Source: Alteromonas sp. ALT199 (GTDB lineage: Bacteria > Pseudomonadota > Gammaproteobacteria > Enterobacterales > Alteromonadaceae). Taken from it: 45,785 nt of DNA. Within the stretch, counting starts at the first letter, position 1, and every line of letters begins with the position of its first letter. Below are positions 18,239-26,606 of the stretch, one piece after another. Location of the stretch: NCBI RefSeq assembly GCF_018619335.1, contig NZ_JAHHDX010000127.1:1-45785 (forward strand). Direction: 5' to 3'. The translations under genes and the position numbers were made by a program. Under the pieces are notes generated by a model, which had not been told where the DNA came from, searched no databases, and saw only the letters and a list, made by a program, of their open reading frames with translations.

Positions 18239-19000
18239 ATGAATAATCTATTTGATTTAACAGGAAAAGTGGCACTCGTTACAGGTGCTAGTCGTGGTAT
18301 TGGTGAATCTATCGCGCGTTTACTTGCTCAGTATGGCGCCCATGTTATTGTATCGAGCCGCAAAATTGACGGCTGCGAAGCAGTTGCTTCTTCAATTCGC
18401 GACACAGGTGGTAAAGCGACAGCGCTAGCGTGTCACGTTGGCGAAATGGAACAAATTACCGAAGCCTTCAATGTCATCAAACGTGATTTTGGAAAACTGG
18501 ATATTCTGGTAAACAACGCGGCAGCCAACCCTTATTTTGGACATATTTTAGATACTGACTTAGGCGCTTATGACAAAACTGTAGACGTAAACATTCGTGG
18601 TTACTTCTTCATGTCAATTGAAGCAGGCAAAATGATGAAAGAGCAGGGCGGTGGCGTCATACTCAATACCGCTTCAGTTAATGGCGTAACACCGGGCGAC
18701 ATGCAGGGTATCTACTCTATCACCAAAGCTGCAGTTATTAGCATGACCAAGTCGTTTGCGAAAGAGTGCGGTAGCTTAAACATTCGCGTTAATGCGTTGC
18801 TACCTGGGCTAACCGATACTAAGTTTGCTTCAGCATTAACAACGAATGAGCAAATTCTTAAGCACGCGCTAAAAGTTATTCCGCTGGGCCGCGTGGCAGA
18901 CCCAGATGAAATGGCGGGTACGGTACTGTACTTAGTATCAGATGCATCAAGCTACACCACGGGCACGACAGTGGTAGTAGATGGTGGTATGCTAGCGTAA
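18239..19000 (+). CDS. Short-chain dehydrogenase/reductase (SDR) 2
   Basis: This second classical SDR has 253 residues, with TGASRGIG for cofactor binding and catalytic residues in NTASVNG and YSITKAA. The N-A-A-A-N-P form replaces the usual NNAG. Basic residues after the second strand (SSRKID) suggest NADP preference, unlike SDR 1. AGAAGGAA precedes the ATG. The 150-base gap to SDR 1 has no obvious terminator, so it may share the acyl-CoA dehydrogenase transcript. The substrate is unknown. The two SDRs end in the same GGMLA motif but differ greatly in between, so they are not a recent duplication. Confidence 0.87.
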   Translation: MNNLFDLTGKVALVTGASRGIGESIARLLAQYGAHVIVSSRKIDGCEAVASSIRDTGGKATALACHVGEMEQITEAFNVIKRDFGKLDILVNNAAANPYFGHILDTDLGAYDKTVDVNIRGYFFMSIEAGKMMKEQGGGVILNTASVNGVTPGDMQGIYSITKAAVISMTKSFAKECGSLNIRVNALLPGLTDTKFASALTTNEQILKHALKVIPLGRVADPDEMAGTVLYLVSDASSYTTGTTVVVDGGMLA

Positions 19001-19025
19001 ATAGTTATAATTACGAGATACGACC

Positions 19026-19484
19026 ATGCATATATGGGTTGACGCCGATGCGTGCCCTGCAGTGATCAAAGACATTCTGTTTAAGGCAGCCAGACGTACC
19101 AAGCTGCCTTTGTCTTTGGTGGCTAACCATACCATGTCTGTTCCACCAGACAAGCACATAACCTTAACGCAAGTACCTTCTGGCTTCGATGCTGCTGACG
19201 ATTACATTGTAGAAAAGTGTGAAGCGGGCGACTTGGTTATTACCAACGACATCCCACTCGCTGCTGATGTATTGGCGAAAAATGCACTAGCATTAAATAA
19301 TCGCGGTGAAGAGTACGACAAGTCGTCTATTAAGCAGATATTGGGCATGCGAGACTTCATGGATACCATGCGCTCAAGCGGCGAGCATACCGGTGGACCA
19401 AAGGCGTTCTCCCAACGCGACAAACAAAACTTTGCCAATGCGCTAGACCGCCTCCTAACTCAAGGCCTCCGCGCCCTCAAATAA
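19026..19484 (+). CDS. yaiI: YaiI/YqxD family protein (UPF0178)
   Basis: This 152-residue protein is of the YaiI/YqxD family, a PIN-like fold of unproven function. Recognisable segments are the opening [31 protein letters not shown] and LNNRGEEY, with conserved aspartates in a PIN-like arrangement. Nuclease activity is an inference from the fold. It starts 25 bases after SDR 2. The nested repeat and IS4 element begin directly after its stop codon. Confidence 0.9.
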   Translation: MHIWVDADACPAVIKDILFKAARRTKLPLSLVANHTMSVPPDKHITLTQVPSGFDAADDYIVEKCEAGDLVITNDIPLAADVLAKNALALNNRGEEYDKSSIKQILGMRDFMDTMRSSGEHTGGPKAFSQRDKQNFANALDRLLTQGLRALK

Positions 19485-19573
19485 AATAATGGGGTCAGAG
19501 TACATTTCTACAGCGTGTAGCACCCAAAATATGGGGTCAGAGTACTTTATATACTGAAAAAAGTACTCTGACC

Positions 19574-20907
19574 CTGAGGGATCCCCACGAATTTAATTTC
19601 ATGTGCCTCCGGCCCAAGCAGCATCAATTATGGAGCTGTACCATTTGAGTGCAGCTTTCCACTGTCGCATAGTGAATCTTATTCGGCAAGCGACAGCCCT
19701 GAGTCCAAGGTAATGGAATGACAGCACGCTTCTGGTTTCGGTATTGGCTTGGAAGCGCCGATGTTTATTCGAAGAGACGACCACCATACCCAATAAGATA
19801 GCAACCAGTGACGCTAACGTAGTAAGTAATATCAGTATTGTTAGACGCTGCTTTTTCACGCTTTTATTTTGCTCATAGCCAAGCCCGAACTTGGTACTTT
19901 TCATGTCTCTGAATCCTTCTTCAATCTGCATGCGCTGGCGATAAATGGCAACAACCTGTTTCGATAAGCTTCGGTGAGACGCCAGCGATGTCGCTAATAG
20001 CCATGGGTCTTTCGCGCCTTGAGCATGCACTTTTGAGCGCTTTGAGGCATTGCGTGTACCATCTGGATTTGAAGCATGACGTCCTTTGGTTTTCTGCTTG
20101 AACAGAACTAACGTACAGGCAAAGGGGTTACCTCTTGCTATTTGGCTGTTATCAAAACGCTTCGGTCGACCGGTCGCTTGGGCATAAAGGTGACGAATAC
20201 ACTGCCACGTATTGCCACTGTCGAATGAGTAAAAATGCGGTTTGCGAACCCGTCTGACAATATCCCAGCCTAACGCTAATACTTCCCTGAACCAAGGTGA
20301 TTTATACCCTGCATCGGTGACGATAATGGGCCGACAGTGGGAAGGTAATATGGCGTGCAATGTCTTTAAGAATGCCTTGTGCGTAGCTGGTTTCTCTTTG
20401 GTCTTGTTACAGTGAACTTCTTGATAAAGTGTGACAGGCCTACCTTTTAAAGATATGGCCGCGCGTAAAAGAAAATGTGCTTTACGGTCGTCTAAATCAG
20501 ACCAATCGATTGAGATAACAGGGCGTGACGTGCTGCCACAAAATAGTTGGCAAATAGATGCATAGATAAACGGTGTTTCACTTAATAAATGCGGGTTTGA
20601 AAGCAAGCGGTCGGCACGTTTAATCCGATGTTTTTCATAAGCTTTAGTACTAATCCCACGACCTATGCTGGTTACGGTTGCTGCGCTCCCATGAAGAAGG
20701 CTCTTCGCGCACGCCGTTACTGCATCCTGACGAGCTTTATGCATTTTATAGCTGACAAGCGATACGACATTGTTCACAATAGATAGGGCATTCATGGCAG
20801 TTTGGTCTCGGTGATTTTTGGCGATTGATCTGATCACTAAACACCATGAATGTTCCTATCTTTTTTATCTCACTGATATCGTTAAATTATTTGTGGGGAT
20901 ACCTCAG
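19574..20907 (-). mobile_element. IS4-family insertion sequence with 9-bp target duplication
   Basis: The element is 1334 bases. Its imperfect terminal inverted repeats begin CTGAGGGATCCCCAC on the left and, complemented, CTGAGGTATCCCCAC on the right. ACTCTGACC is directly repeated on both sides (19565-19573 and 20908-20916), giving a clean 9-base target duplication inside the repeat element. It carries a single transposase gene. Matching ends, an intact ORF and an exact duplication argue for a fairly recent insertion. Confidence 0.9.
19599..20837 (-). CDS. IS4-family DDE transposase
   Basis: The 412-residue transposase has the IS4 DDE signature. The first Asp is in SIDWSDLDD near residue 130, the second in IIVTDAGYKSPWF near 175. 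The glutamate lies in a YREK-type motif, YRQRMQIEEGFRDMK, near 305. Basic segments between them are consistent with DNA binding. The start used is the GTG at 20837; an ATG at 20795 is an alternative with no better ribosome-binding site. The ORF appears intact and fills the IS. Confidence 0.9.
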   Translation of the reverse strand: MIRSIAKNHRDQTAMNALSIVNNVVSLVSYKMHKARQDAVTACAKSLLHGSAATVTSIGRGISTKAYEKHRIKRADRLLSNPHLLSETPFIYASICQLFCGSTSRPVISIDWSDLDDRKAHFLLRAAISLKGRPVTLYQEVHCNKTKEKPATHKAFLKTLHAILPSHCRPIIVTDAGYKSPWFREVLALGWDIVRRVRKPHFYSFDSGNTWQCIRHLYAQATGRPKRFDNSQIARGNPFACTLVLFKQKTKGRHASNPDGTRNASKRSKVHAQGAKDPWLLATSLASHRSLSKQVVAIYRQRMQIEEGFRDMKSTKFGLGYEQNKSVKKQRLTILILLTTLASLVAILLGMVVVSSNKHRRFQANTETRSVLSFHYLGLRAVACRIRFTMRQWKAALKWYSSIIDAAWAGGT

Positions 20908-20974
20908 ACTCTGACCCCATTTTTGCGGGGTTGAGATGGGGGCAGAAATGTACTCTGACCCCATTATTTAGTGG

Positions 20975-23140
20975 TTATTTCACGATGGTCATTTCTTCGA
21001 TAAGGTTTGTTGCACCGTCAACGTATTCCATCACCCATAGCATGTAGCGCGTGTCTACGTGAATAGTGCGGGTTGTTTTCGGGTCAAAGTCCCAATCTGA
21101 ATTAACGCTTTCAAACGTGCCGTCAAACAACAGACCGATTAGCTCTGCTTTCGCGTTTAGCGTTGCAGAACCTGAGTTACCGCCCGTTGAATCTAAGTCC
21201 GTTAGGAAGTTAACCGGTACGCTATTGATGTCTTCAAGCTTGTACGGTCCGTACTTCTTGTCTTTGATAAGCTCAAGCTGCTTTTTCGGTGAATCAAACG
21301 GTGTTTCGCCAGTATCTTTTTCAGTAATCCCTTCAAGACGGGTAAAGGGTTCGTAAATGAGGCCATCTTTTGGCGAACCGCCCATCACATTACCGTAAGT
21401 TACTCGAAGCGTGCTGTTCGCATCTGGATAAGCAAGGCTGCCCAAAGACTTTTGCCACTCAATAATCGCACTCATGTATTTAGGGCGAAGCGCAGCAGAT
21501 TTACCGCTTAGCGTCTTGCTTTTATCTTCAATCGCCATCTCGGTATCAAATAGTGCAACTGCAAGTTTTATAAATGGATCGTTGCTGTTTTCAAAATCAG
21601 CACGGCTTGCGGTTAACCACTTCAAACGCTCTTCAGTGTTGTTCAGTGACGTGTTGTCGTAAAACGCTTTTAACGTTTTATGGAGTGTTTTGCTGTCTGT
21701 ACTACCATCAATGCCTACTGTTTTATCAAAAGCGGCAACACGATTTTCTTGAGGCTGCTCTAAGTACATACTGATCATTTTTTGCCATACAGCTTGATCA
21801 ACAACTGGATCAAAACGGCGCTCCAATCGCTCTTCGCCTTCTTTAAGGCGAATTTGATCGCGCTCTTGGTAACCGCGTTCACGCTCAGCATCTGGTTTTT
21901 CTCTTTCAATAGCATTGCGATAGAGGGTTTGAGCAGACGATAAAAGTTGTGCGCGACTTAGGTTGTTGTACCAGAAGTTTTGCTTGTTCATCTGCATTTG
22001 CTCAGCGCTAACCGCATCAAGGTCGGCCAATGCTTGTCTCAATTCACTTTTACCGTTTTTATCAAGCCATGCTGCTAGCTGCTCTTCACGCTCGGCGCGG
22101 CGAGGAACAAGGCCAACACGCTTGGCACCAGAAAGCTGGCCTAGCGTGTTTTTATGGAAGTTATTCAAGCCTGCAAGTGTTGCTTCATATTTAATACGGG
22201 CATCGCTGCCTTCTTCAGATGAATTTTCAATGGTTTTGATCCATTCACCCACCAGTTCAAGGTAAGTAGGGTATAGCCAGTCAAACATGTACGACACTTG
22301 CGACAAGCGGGCATAGCGGTTGGTAGAGCCAGGGTAGCCCGCCGCCATCACAAAGTCTCCATCTTCAAGACCAGCAGCTGAAACTTTTAAGAAATGATCA
22401 GGGTTAAAAGGCACATTTTCTTCACTGTAATCAGCTGGTTTTCCATCTTTACCTACGTAAGCTCGGTAGAAAGAGAAATCACCGGTGTGACGGGGCCACA
22501 TCCAGTTATCTACGTCACCGCCGTATTTCCCGATAGAGTCAGCAGGCGCATAGGCAATACGTACGTCACGGATTTCCATTTGCTTAATCAGCTTGTACTC
22601 AAGGCCTTGGAAAAATGAAGGTACAGAGCAGCGGAAACCTGCTTCAGATTCACATTCTGCAATGAGTGCTTTGCGGTTTGCTTCGATAAGGTCGTAACGC
22701 TCACGCCCCTCAATATCATCACCGATACCGCCAATAACTTTATCGGTAACGTCAGAAAAATCGACAGTAACGAACATGCGAGTACCCGGTGCTGCGGGTA
22801 GTTCATCACCAATTTCTTTTGCTAGAAAACCGTCTTTTAAGTAGTTGTTTTCTGGGGTGCTGTTGTATTGCACTGAACCACGTGCGCAGTGGTGATTGGT
22901 TACTGCTAAGCCTTTGTCAGACACAAAGGATGCTGAACACCCACCAAGTGATACAATTGCCCCCATAGGAAAGGCGGTTAAATCGTTAATGCTGCTGGCA
23001 GGAATTGCCAAACCGGTTTCTTTTAAGTCTCCTGCAATTGAGGGGAGCTGTTCTGGCGTGAACATGCCTTCCTTAGCATCTACCTGCATAGCACTGCCTA
23101 GCAATGCGGCAGAAATACAAAATACACTTACTTTAGACAT
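20975..23140 (-). CDS. S46 family dipeptidyl peptidase (DPP7/DPP11-like)
   Basis: This exported serine exopeptidase releases dipeptides from peptide N-termini in the periplasm. The 721 residues match the family. A signal peptide ends near MQVDAKEG. The catalytic triad is complete: His84 in TNHHC, Asp211 in GGDVDNWMWPRH, and Ser656 in TGGNSGSA. The long helical cap domain between about 300 and 540 is rich in charged residues, as usual. Whether it prefers hydrophobic (DPP7) or acidic (DPP11) P1 residues cannot be decided. A palindrome nearly identical to the etf operator lies 60 bases upstream, so it may be induced together with amino-acid catabolism. Confidence 0.93.
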   Translation of the reverse strand: MSKVSVFCISAALLGSAMQVDAKEGMFTPEQLPSIAGDLKETGLAIPASSINDLTAFPMGAIVSLGGCSASFVSDKGLAVTNHHCARGSVQYNSTPENNYLKDGFLAKEIGDELPAAPGTRMFVTVDFSDVTDKVIGGIGDDIEGRERYDLIEANRKALIAECESEAGFRCSVPSFFQGLEYKLIKQMEIRDVRIAYAPADSIGKYGGDVDNWMWPRHTGDFSFYRAYVGKDGKPADYSEENVPFNPDHFLKVSAAGLEDGDFVMAAGYPGSTNRYARLSQVSYMFDWLYPTYLELVGEWIKTIENSSEEGSDARIKYEATLAGLNNFHKNTLGQLSGAKRVGLVPRRAEREEQLAAWLDKNGKSELRQALADLDAVSAEQMQMNKQNFWYNNLSRAQLLSSAQTLYRNAIEREKPDAERERGYQERDQIRLKEGEERLERRFDPVVDQAVWQKMISMYLEQPQENRVAAFDKTVGIDGSTDSKTLHKTLKAFYDNTSLNNTEERLKWLTASRADFENSNDPFIKLAVALFDTEMAIEDKSKTLSGKSAALRPKYMSAIIEWQKSLGSLAYPDANSTLRVTYGNVMGGSPKDGLIYEPFTRLEGITEKDTGETPFDSPKKQLELIKDKKYGPYKLEDINSVPVNFLTDLDSTGGNSGSATLNAKAELIGLLFDGTFESVNSDWDFDPKTTRTIHVDTRYMLWVMEYVDGATNLIEEMTIVK

Positions 23141-23200
23141 CAGTGATCCTTGTTCTTGTCGTTAATCTCATTGTTATAAATCAAACTTAATACATACCAA

Positions 23201-23218
23201 GTTAACGTTTACGTCAAC
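23201..23218. promoter_or_regulatory. LiuR-like operator upstream of the S46 peptidase
   Basis: GTTAACGTTTACGTCAAC differs from the etf operator at 1822-1839 by a single base. It lies 61-78 bases upstream of the S46 start codon, a normal operator position. The rest of the 23141-23449 intergenic region shows only a purine-rich tract (about 23340-23400) and the aminotransferase terminator. Confidence 0.6.
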
Positions 23219-23392
23219 ATTGTAATAGTGTAACTATAATACTCTGTGCGCCCTATAAAAAAGCGTATAAAGCTCAGCGTGAATTTGTTAGGAAGTGTAA
23301 CAAACTGCAATTGAAAGCATGGATGAAGACGTTTGTCGCAGAATATGGAAAGGCGAAAGGAAAGGTGAAAGGGAAGGTGAATAATTCGAATG

Positions 23393-23423
23393 AAAAAAAG
23401 GCAGAGTATCAACTCTGCCTTTT
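23393..23423. terminator. Terminator of the aminotransferase gene (bidirectional)
   Basis: GGCAGAGT pairs with ACTCTGCC over an ATCA loop. A seven-base A run on the left gives the U tract for the minus-strand transcript, and TTTT lies on the right. Confidence 0.88.
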
Positions 23424-23449
23424 GAAATTTTAAAACCGCTAGCTTTAAG

Positions 23450-24640
23450 TTAAAGCACTGATACCAATGCTTTTGCTAGTTTTTCTACGTTTTCTTGGTT
23501 GATGCCCGCAATGTTTACGCGGCTAGAATCAACAAAGTACACACTGTGCTTTTCACGTACTTCGCGCACTTGCTCAGGCGTGATACACAAGAATGAGAAC
23601 ATACCTTTCTGATCGTTCACGAAGCTAAAGTCTTTTGGTGAACCATTATCGTGAAGGTTTTGAACAAGCATGGCACGTAGAGACTTCATGCGGTCGCGCA
23701 TTTCGTTCACTTCAGATACCCACTCGTTGTTCAGTGCTTCGTCAGCAAGAATGATGTCTACTAATGCACCACCGTAGCTCGGCGGCATAGAGTAGATGCC
23801 ACGTGCGATTGACTGAATTTGACCCTGCGCAATTTTACGGGTTGCTGAATCTTCAGTGATTATAGCTGCAAGACCAACACGCTCGCGGTAAAGACCGAAG
23901 TTTTTAGAGCAAGACGCTGCAACAATGACTTCTGGAAGATTTTCTACCAACAAGCGCATGCCGTACGCATCTTCGTCTAAACCTTCACCGAAACCAAGGT
24001 AAGCCACGTCGATGAAAGGTAAGAATTCACGCTCTTTCGCTACTTCTAGTACTTCATCCCATTGTGCATTTGTAAGATCTGCACCTGTTGGGTTGTGACA
24101 GCATCCATGAAGAAGAACGATATCGCCTTTTTCAGTTTTGCGAAGGGTTTCCATCATAGCGTCGAAACGAATGCTCGCTGATGCTTTATCGAAGTACGGG
24201 TAGGTTTCAATTTTAAGGCCCGCAGAGCCGATAAGTGGAATATGGTTAGCCCACGTTGGGTCGCTTACCCATACTTTGCCATTTTCATTACAACGCACTA
24301 GCAATTCTGAAAGAATACGCAGCGCGCCACAACCACCTGGTGCTTGAACCGCAGCAACGCGGTCAGCAAGAAGTACTGGGCTATTCTTACCTAAAAGCAA
24401 AGACAACATACCGTCGATAAAACCTTGGTTGCCTTGAGGCGTAATGTAGGTTTTGCTGGTCTCTTTGTCTAAAAGCACTTTTTGCGCTTTAGCGACACTT
24501 GAAAGAATAGGGGTATTACCTTGCTCATCTTTATAAACGCCAACACCTAAATCGATTTTATTTGGGTTGGTGTCTTCACGAAAAGCAGCTGACAGGCCAA
24601 GAATTGGATCTGGGGCGAGATGGGGTAATACTTCAAACAC
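23450..24640 (-). CDS. Aromatic/aspartate aminotransferase (class I, TyrB/AspC-like)
   Basis: This PLP-dependent transaminase of subfamily I-alpha moves amino groups between aspartate or aromatic amino acids and 2-oxo acids. At 396 residues it matches AspC/TyrB. Diagnostic segments include QAPGGCGALRI, DPTWANHIPL, HGCCHNPTGADL and SCSKNFGLYRERVG, with Lys246 as the Schiff-base lysine. Choice between AspC, TyrB and PhhC cannot be made from motifs alone. It is monocistronic with its own terminator. The neighbouring NRDE and peptidase genes appear functionally independent. Confidence 0.93.
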   Translation of the reverse strand: MFEVLPHLAPDPILGLSAAFREDTNPNKIDLGVGVYKDEQGNTPILSSVAKAQKVLLDKETSKTYITPQGNQGFIDGMLSLLLGKNSPVLLADRVAAVQAPGGCGALRILSELLVRCNENGKVWVSDPTWANHIPLIGSAGLKIETYPYFDKASASIRFDAMMETLRKTEKGDIVLLHGCCHNPTGADLTNAQWDEVLEVAKEREFLPFIDVAYLGFGEGLDEDAYGMRLLVENLPEVIVAASCSKNFGLYRERVGLAAIITEDSATRKIAQGQIQSIARGIYSMPPSYGGALVDIILADEALNNEWVSEVNEMRDRMKSLRAMLVQNLHDNGSPKDFSFVNDQKGMFSFLCITPEQVREVREKHSVYFVDSSRVNIAGINQENVEKLAKALVSVL

Positions 24641-24787
24641 GATATGTCCTCACGTTACGTTGGTGTGCAATAATTAGCAGGCAGGCATTATGCCATCGAT
24701 GGTAGAAAAAACGACCCCTAAAGGTTGAAAATATTTCAATTAATCTGCTTTATAAAGCGTAAACGAAAGTTTCATTTCTAAAATACC

Positions 24788-25570
24788 CTAAATTGAAAAA
24801 GAAAAGGCACGGGTTTCAATTGTTTCTCCTTTGTCTGAGAACCGACGTTCCTTCCAAGTAAGCGTATCGTTTTTATCAACCAATAACAAAGTAGATGTAC
24901 GCGTGCCGTATTTTTCCGTTTGAATGAAAATGGAAGATAACGCCTTTTCCCATTCATAACCTATACCCGTGTCGGGTAGCAGGGCATCCTCAGCTTTATT
25001 TTCGTAGCGCAAAATATCAAATAAGTCGTCATCATTCATGGTGCTTTGCTGCTGCACATAATCATTTAAGGCAGTAACCCCTTGAGTGACTTTTGGCCAT
25101 GGAGTAGCAATATCAGCATTTGATAATCCGTATACACCGGTATCGATTGAGTGGGTCGAATTGTTTACGTTATTGTAAACATGAAGTGCATTTACATCAC
25201 CAAATAGTAAGTTATACCCATTGTATTGGTGACGTGTTTCTTCAAGCCTAGCTAAATATGCTGACTGTTCGGCATAACCTTTTGGGGCCGGGTTTTGCTT
25301 CAACCAGTTAGCAACTAACTCCCCGCGGGATACCGCGTTTTTATTGATGTTGTGTGGGTCTCTTACATTGGTAAGTGCTGCAACTTTGCCGTTACGCGTA
25401 ACGCCCATCCAGGTGCCATTAGCTTCTAAATCCTGCCCAGCTAGTACGTGCGGGTGACTTTCCCAAAATGTTGAAGGTGCAGTTGGTCGTGCGTAAAACT
25501 CGTCTCGATTCGCTGCAATTATAAGAGGGTAGTCATCTCGCATCTTGTTTGCGATAAATAAAATACACAT
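24788..25570 (-). CDS. NRDE/TANGO2 family protein
   Basis: The 260-residue protein has the hallmark ANRDEFYARPT near residue 20, plus the typical opening MCILFI, GTWMGVTRNGKVAALTNVR, and SRGELV. Family members include human TANGO2 and have an Ntn-hydrolase-like fold; the conserved second-position Cys is present. Roles suggested for the family concern haem or lipid handling, but the bacterial function is not established. No signal peptide is evident. It stands alone, followed on the minus strand by a 147-base gap before the aminotransferase. Confidence 0.85.
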   Translation of the reverse strand: MCILFIANKMRDDYPLIIAANRDEFYARPTAPSTFWESHPHVLAGQDLEANGTWMGVTRNGKVAALTNVRDPHNINKNAVSRGELVANWLKQNPAPKGYAEQSAYLARLEETRHQYNGYNLLFGDVNALHVYNNVNNSTHSIDTGVYGLSNADIATPWPKVTQGVTALNDYVQQQSTMNDDDLFDILRYENKAEDALLPDTGIGYEWEKALSSIFIQTEKYGTRTSTLLLVDKNDTLTWKERRFSDKGETIETRAFSFSI

Positions 25571-25874
25571 AGCTTACCTAGTGTCCTTGTATTAACTTGT
25601 TCACCACACATCCTTCAACCGCTTGTGTTAACAATTGCGTTACATATTTATTTTGATTACTCTTCGTCGATGTACGCGCAGTATGATGTGCTACGTCATA
25701 AGAGAATATGCGGGTACAAAACAGAAAAAGAAAGCACGAAGGCCTATGAAGTATTGAGAGAAACCTGCCGATAAATCCATGCCGATGTAGCTAACCAGTA
25801 TTAAAGCCCTAAACCAAACCTTAAGTAAAACTTTAAATAAAACCCAATATAGAAAAAAACAGAGCATAATAATA
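25571..25874. other. Divergent intergenic region, 304 bases
   Basis: The stretch separates the NRDE gene (minus) from the acyltransferase (plus). It has no ORF, strong hairpin or repeat that I can support. The right half is A-rich and probably contains the acyltransferase promoter. Confidence 0.5.
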
Positions 25875-26510
25875 ATGACAAAACCCTCGCACCCTAATAA
25901 CCATTCTCAATTAGCTAATAACGTCATCGTGGGGAACAATATACCGCGAAAATGGCCAAATTGGCTGTCTTCATTTGCGGCATGGGTGCTCACAAAAAGA
26001 GGCTGGCGAGTAGAAGGCGAACTCATTAATCAGAAAAAAGCCATATTAGCGGTAGCACCGCATACATCAAACTGGGACTTCTTTATAGGCTTATTCGTGG
26101 TTTTTTCATTCAAACTCAATATTAACTTTTTCGGCAAACACACCATTTTTAAGCCGCCACTAGGTGCCATTGTGAGAAGGCTAGGGGGCATCCCTATTGA
26201 AAGAAGCAAAGCCCACGGTGTGGTCACCTCCATTGCAAGTAAAATTAAAGAGGCTGATCAGCTTATTCTTGCTTTAGCGCCTGAAGGTACACGCAGTCCC
26301 ATTTACCCATGGAAAACGGGGTTTATGCACATTGCACAACAAGCTGAAATTCCAATCCAAGTCTTAGGGTTAGACTACGCTAGAAAGAGAATTGTATTGG
26401 GGCCGATTATTCAGAAAGTGACTAATATAGATGAACAAATGCAAACTATTTATACGTTTTATGATAATGTTTGCGCAAAATATCCTAAAAACTGCATTAT
26501 AAAGCCATAA
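25875..26510 (+). CDS. PlsC-type 1-acyl-glycerol-3-phosphate acyltransferase-like protein
   Basis: This is a 211-residue LPLAT/PlsC-family acyltransferase. The catalytic HX4D motif is present as HTSNWD near residue 58, GGIPIERSKAHG forms the second block, and APEGTRSP the glycerol-phosphate-binding third block. A hydrophobic stretch (FFIGLFVVFSF) follows the catalytic motif, so it is probably membrane-associated. It is shorter than PlsC and most like the small LPLAT proteins annotated only as acyltransferase; the acceptor is unknown. The ribosome-binding site is weak. The gene ends 97 bases before the next start. Confidence 0.85.
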   Translation: MTKPSHPNNHSQLANNVIVGNNIPRKWPNWLSSFAAWVLTKRGWRVEGELINQKKAILAVAPHTSNWDFFIGLFVVFSFKLNINFFGKHTIFKPPLGAIVRRLGGIPIERSKAHGVVTSIASKIKEADQLILALAPEGTRSPIYPWKTGFMHIAQQAEIPIQVLGLDYARKRIVLGPIIQKVTNIDEQMQTIYTFYDNVCAKYPKNCIIKP

Positions 26511-26606
26511 CCATTTGTGTAAGTGGTATATACGCATCCGTCTTACATAGACAAATACGGTGCGAATTTGGCTAGGTCGCAAACATCTATTTTCGGAGCT
26601 TCACCC

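Larger units (their letters stand above)
19485..20968. repeat. Nested inverted-repeat (BIME/MITE-like) element interrupted by an IS
   Basis: The outer ends are a perfect 25-base inverted repeat (19485-19509 and 20944-20968) containing GGGGTCAGAGTACATTTC. A second, inner pair has ATGGGGTCAGAGTACTTT at 19531-19548 and its complement starting at 19560, whose last four bases (CCAT) now lie beyond the IS at 20917-20920. Without the IS and one target copy, the element would be roughly 140 bases made of four copies of one word in alternating orientation. Such GGGGTCAGAGTAC words resemble REP-type repeats in other gammaproteobacteria. It sits between yaiI and the S46 peptidase. Confidence 0.85.
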
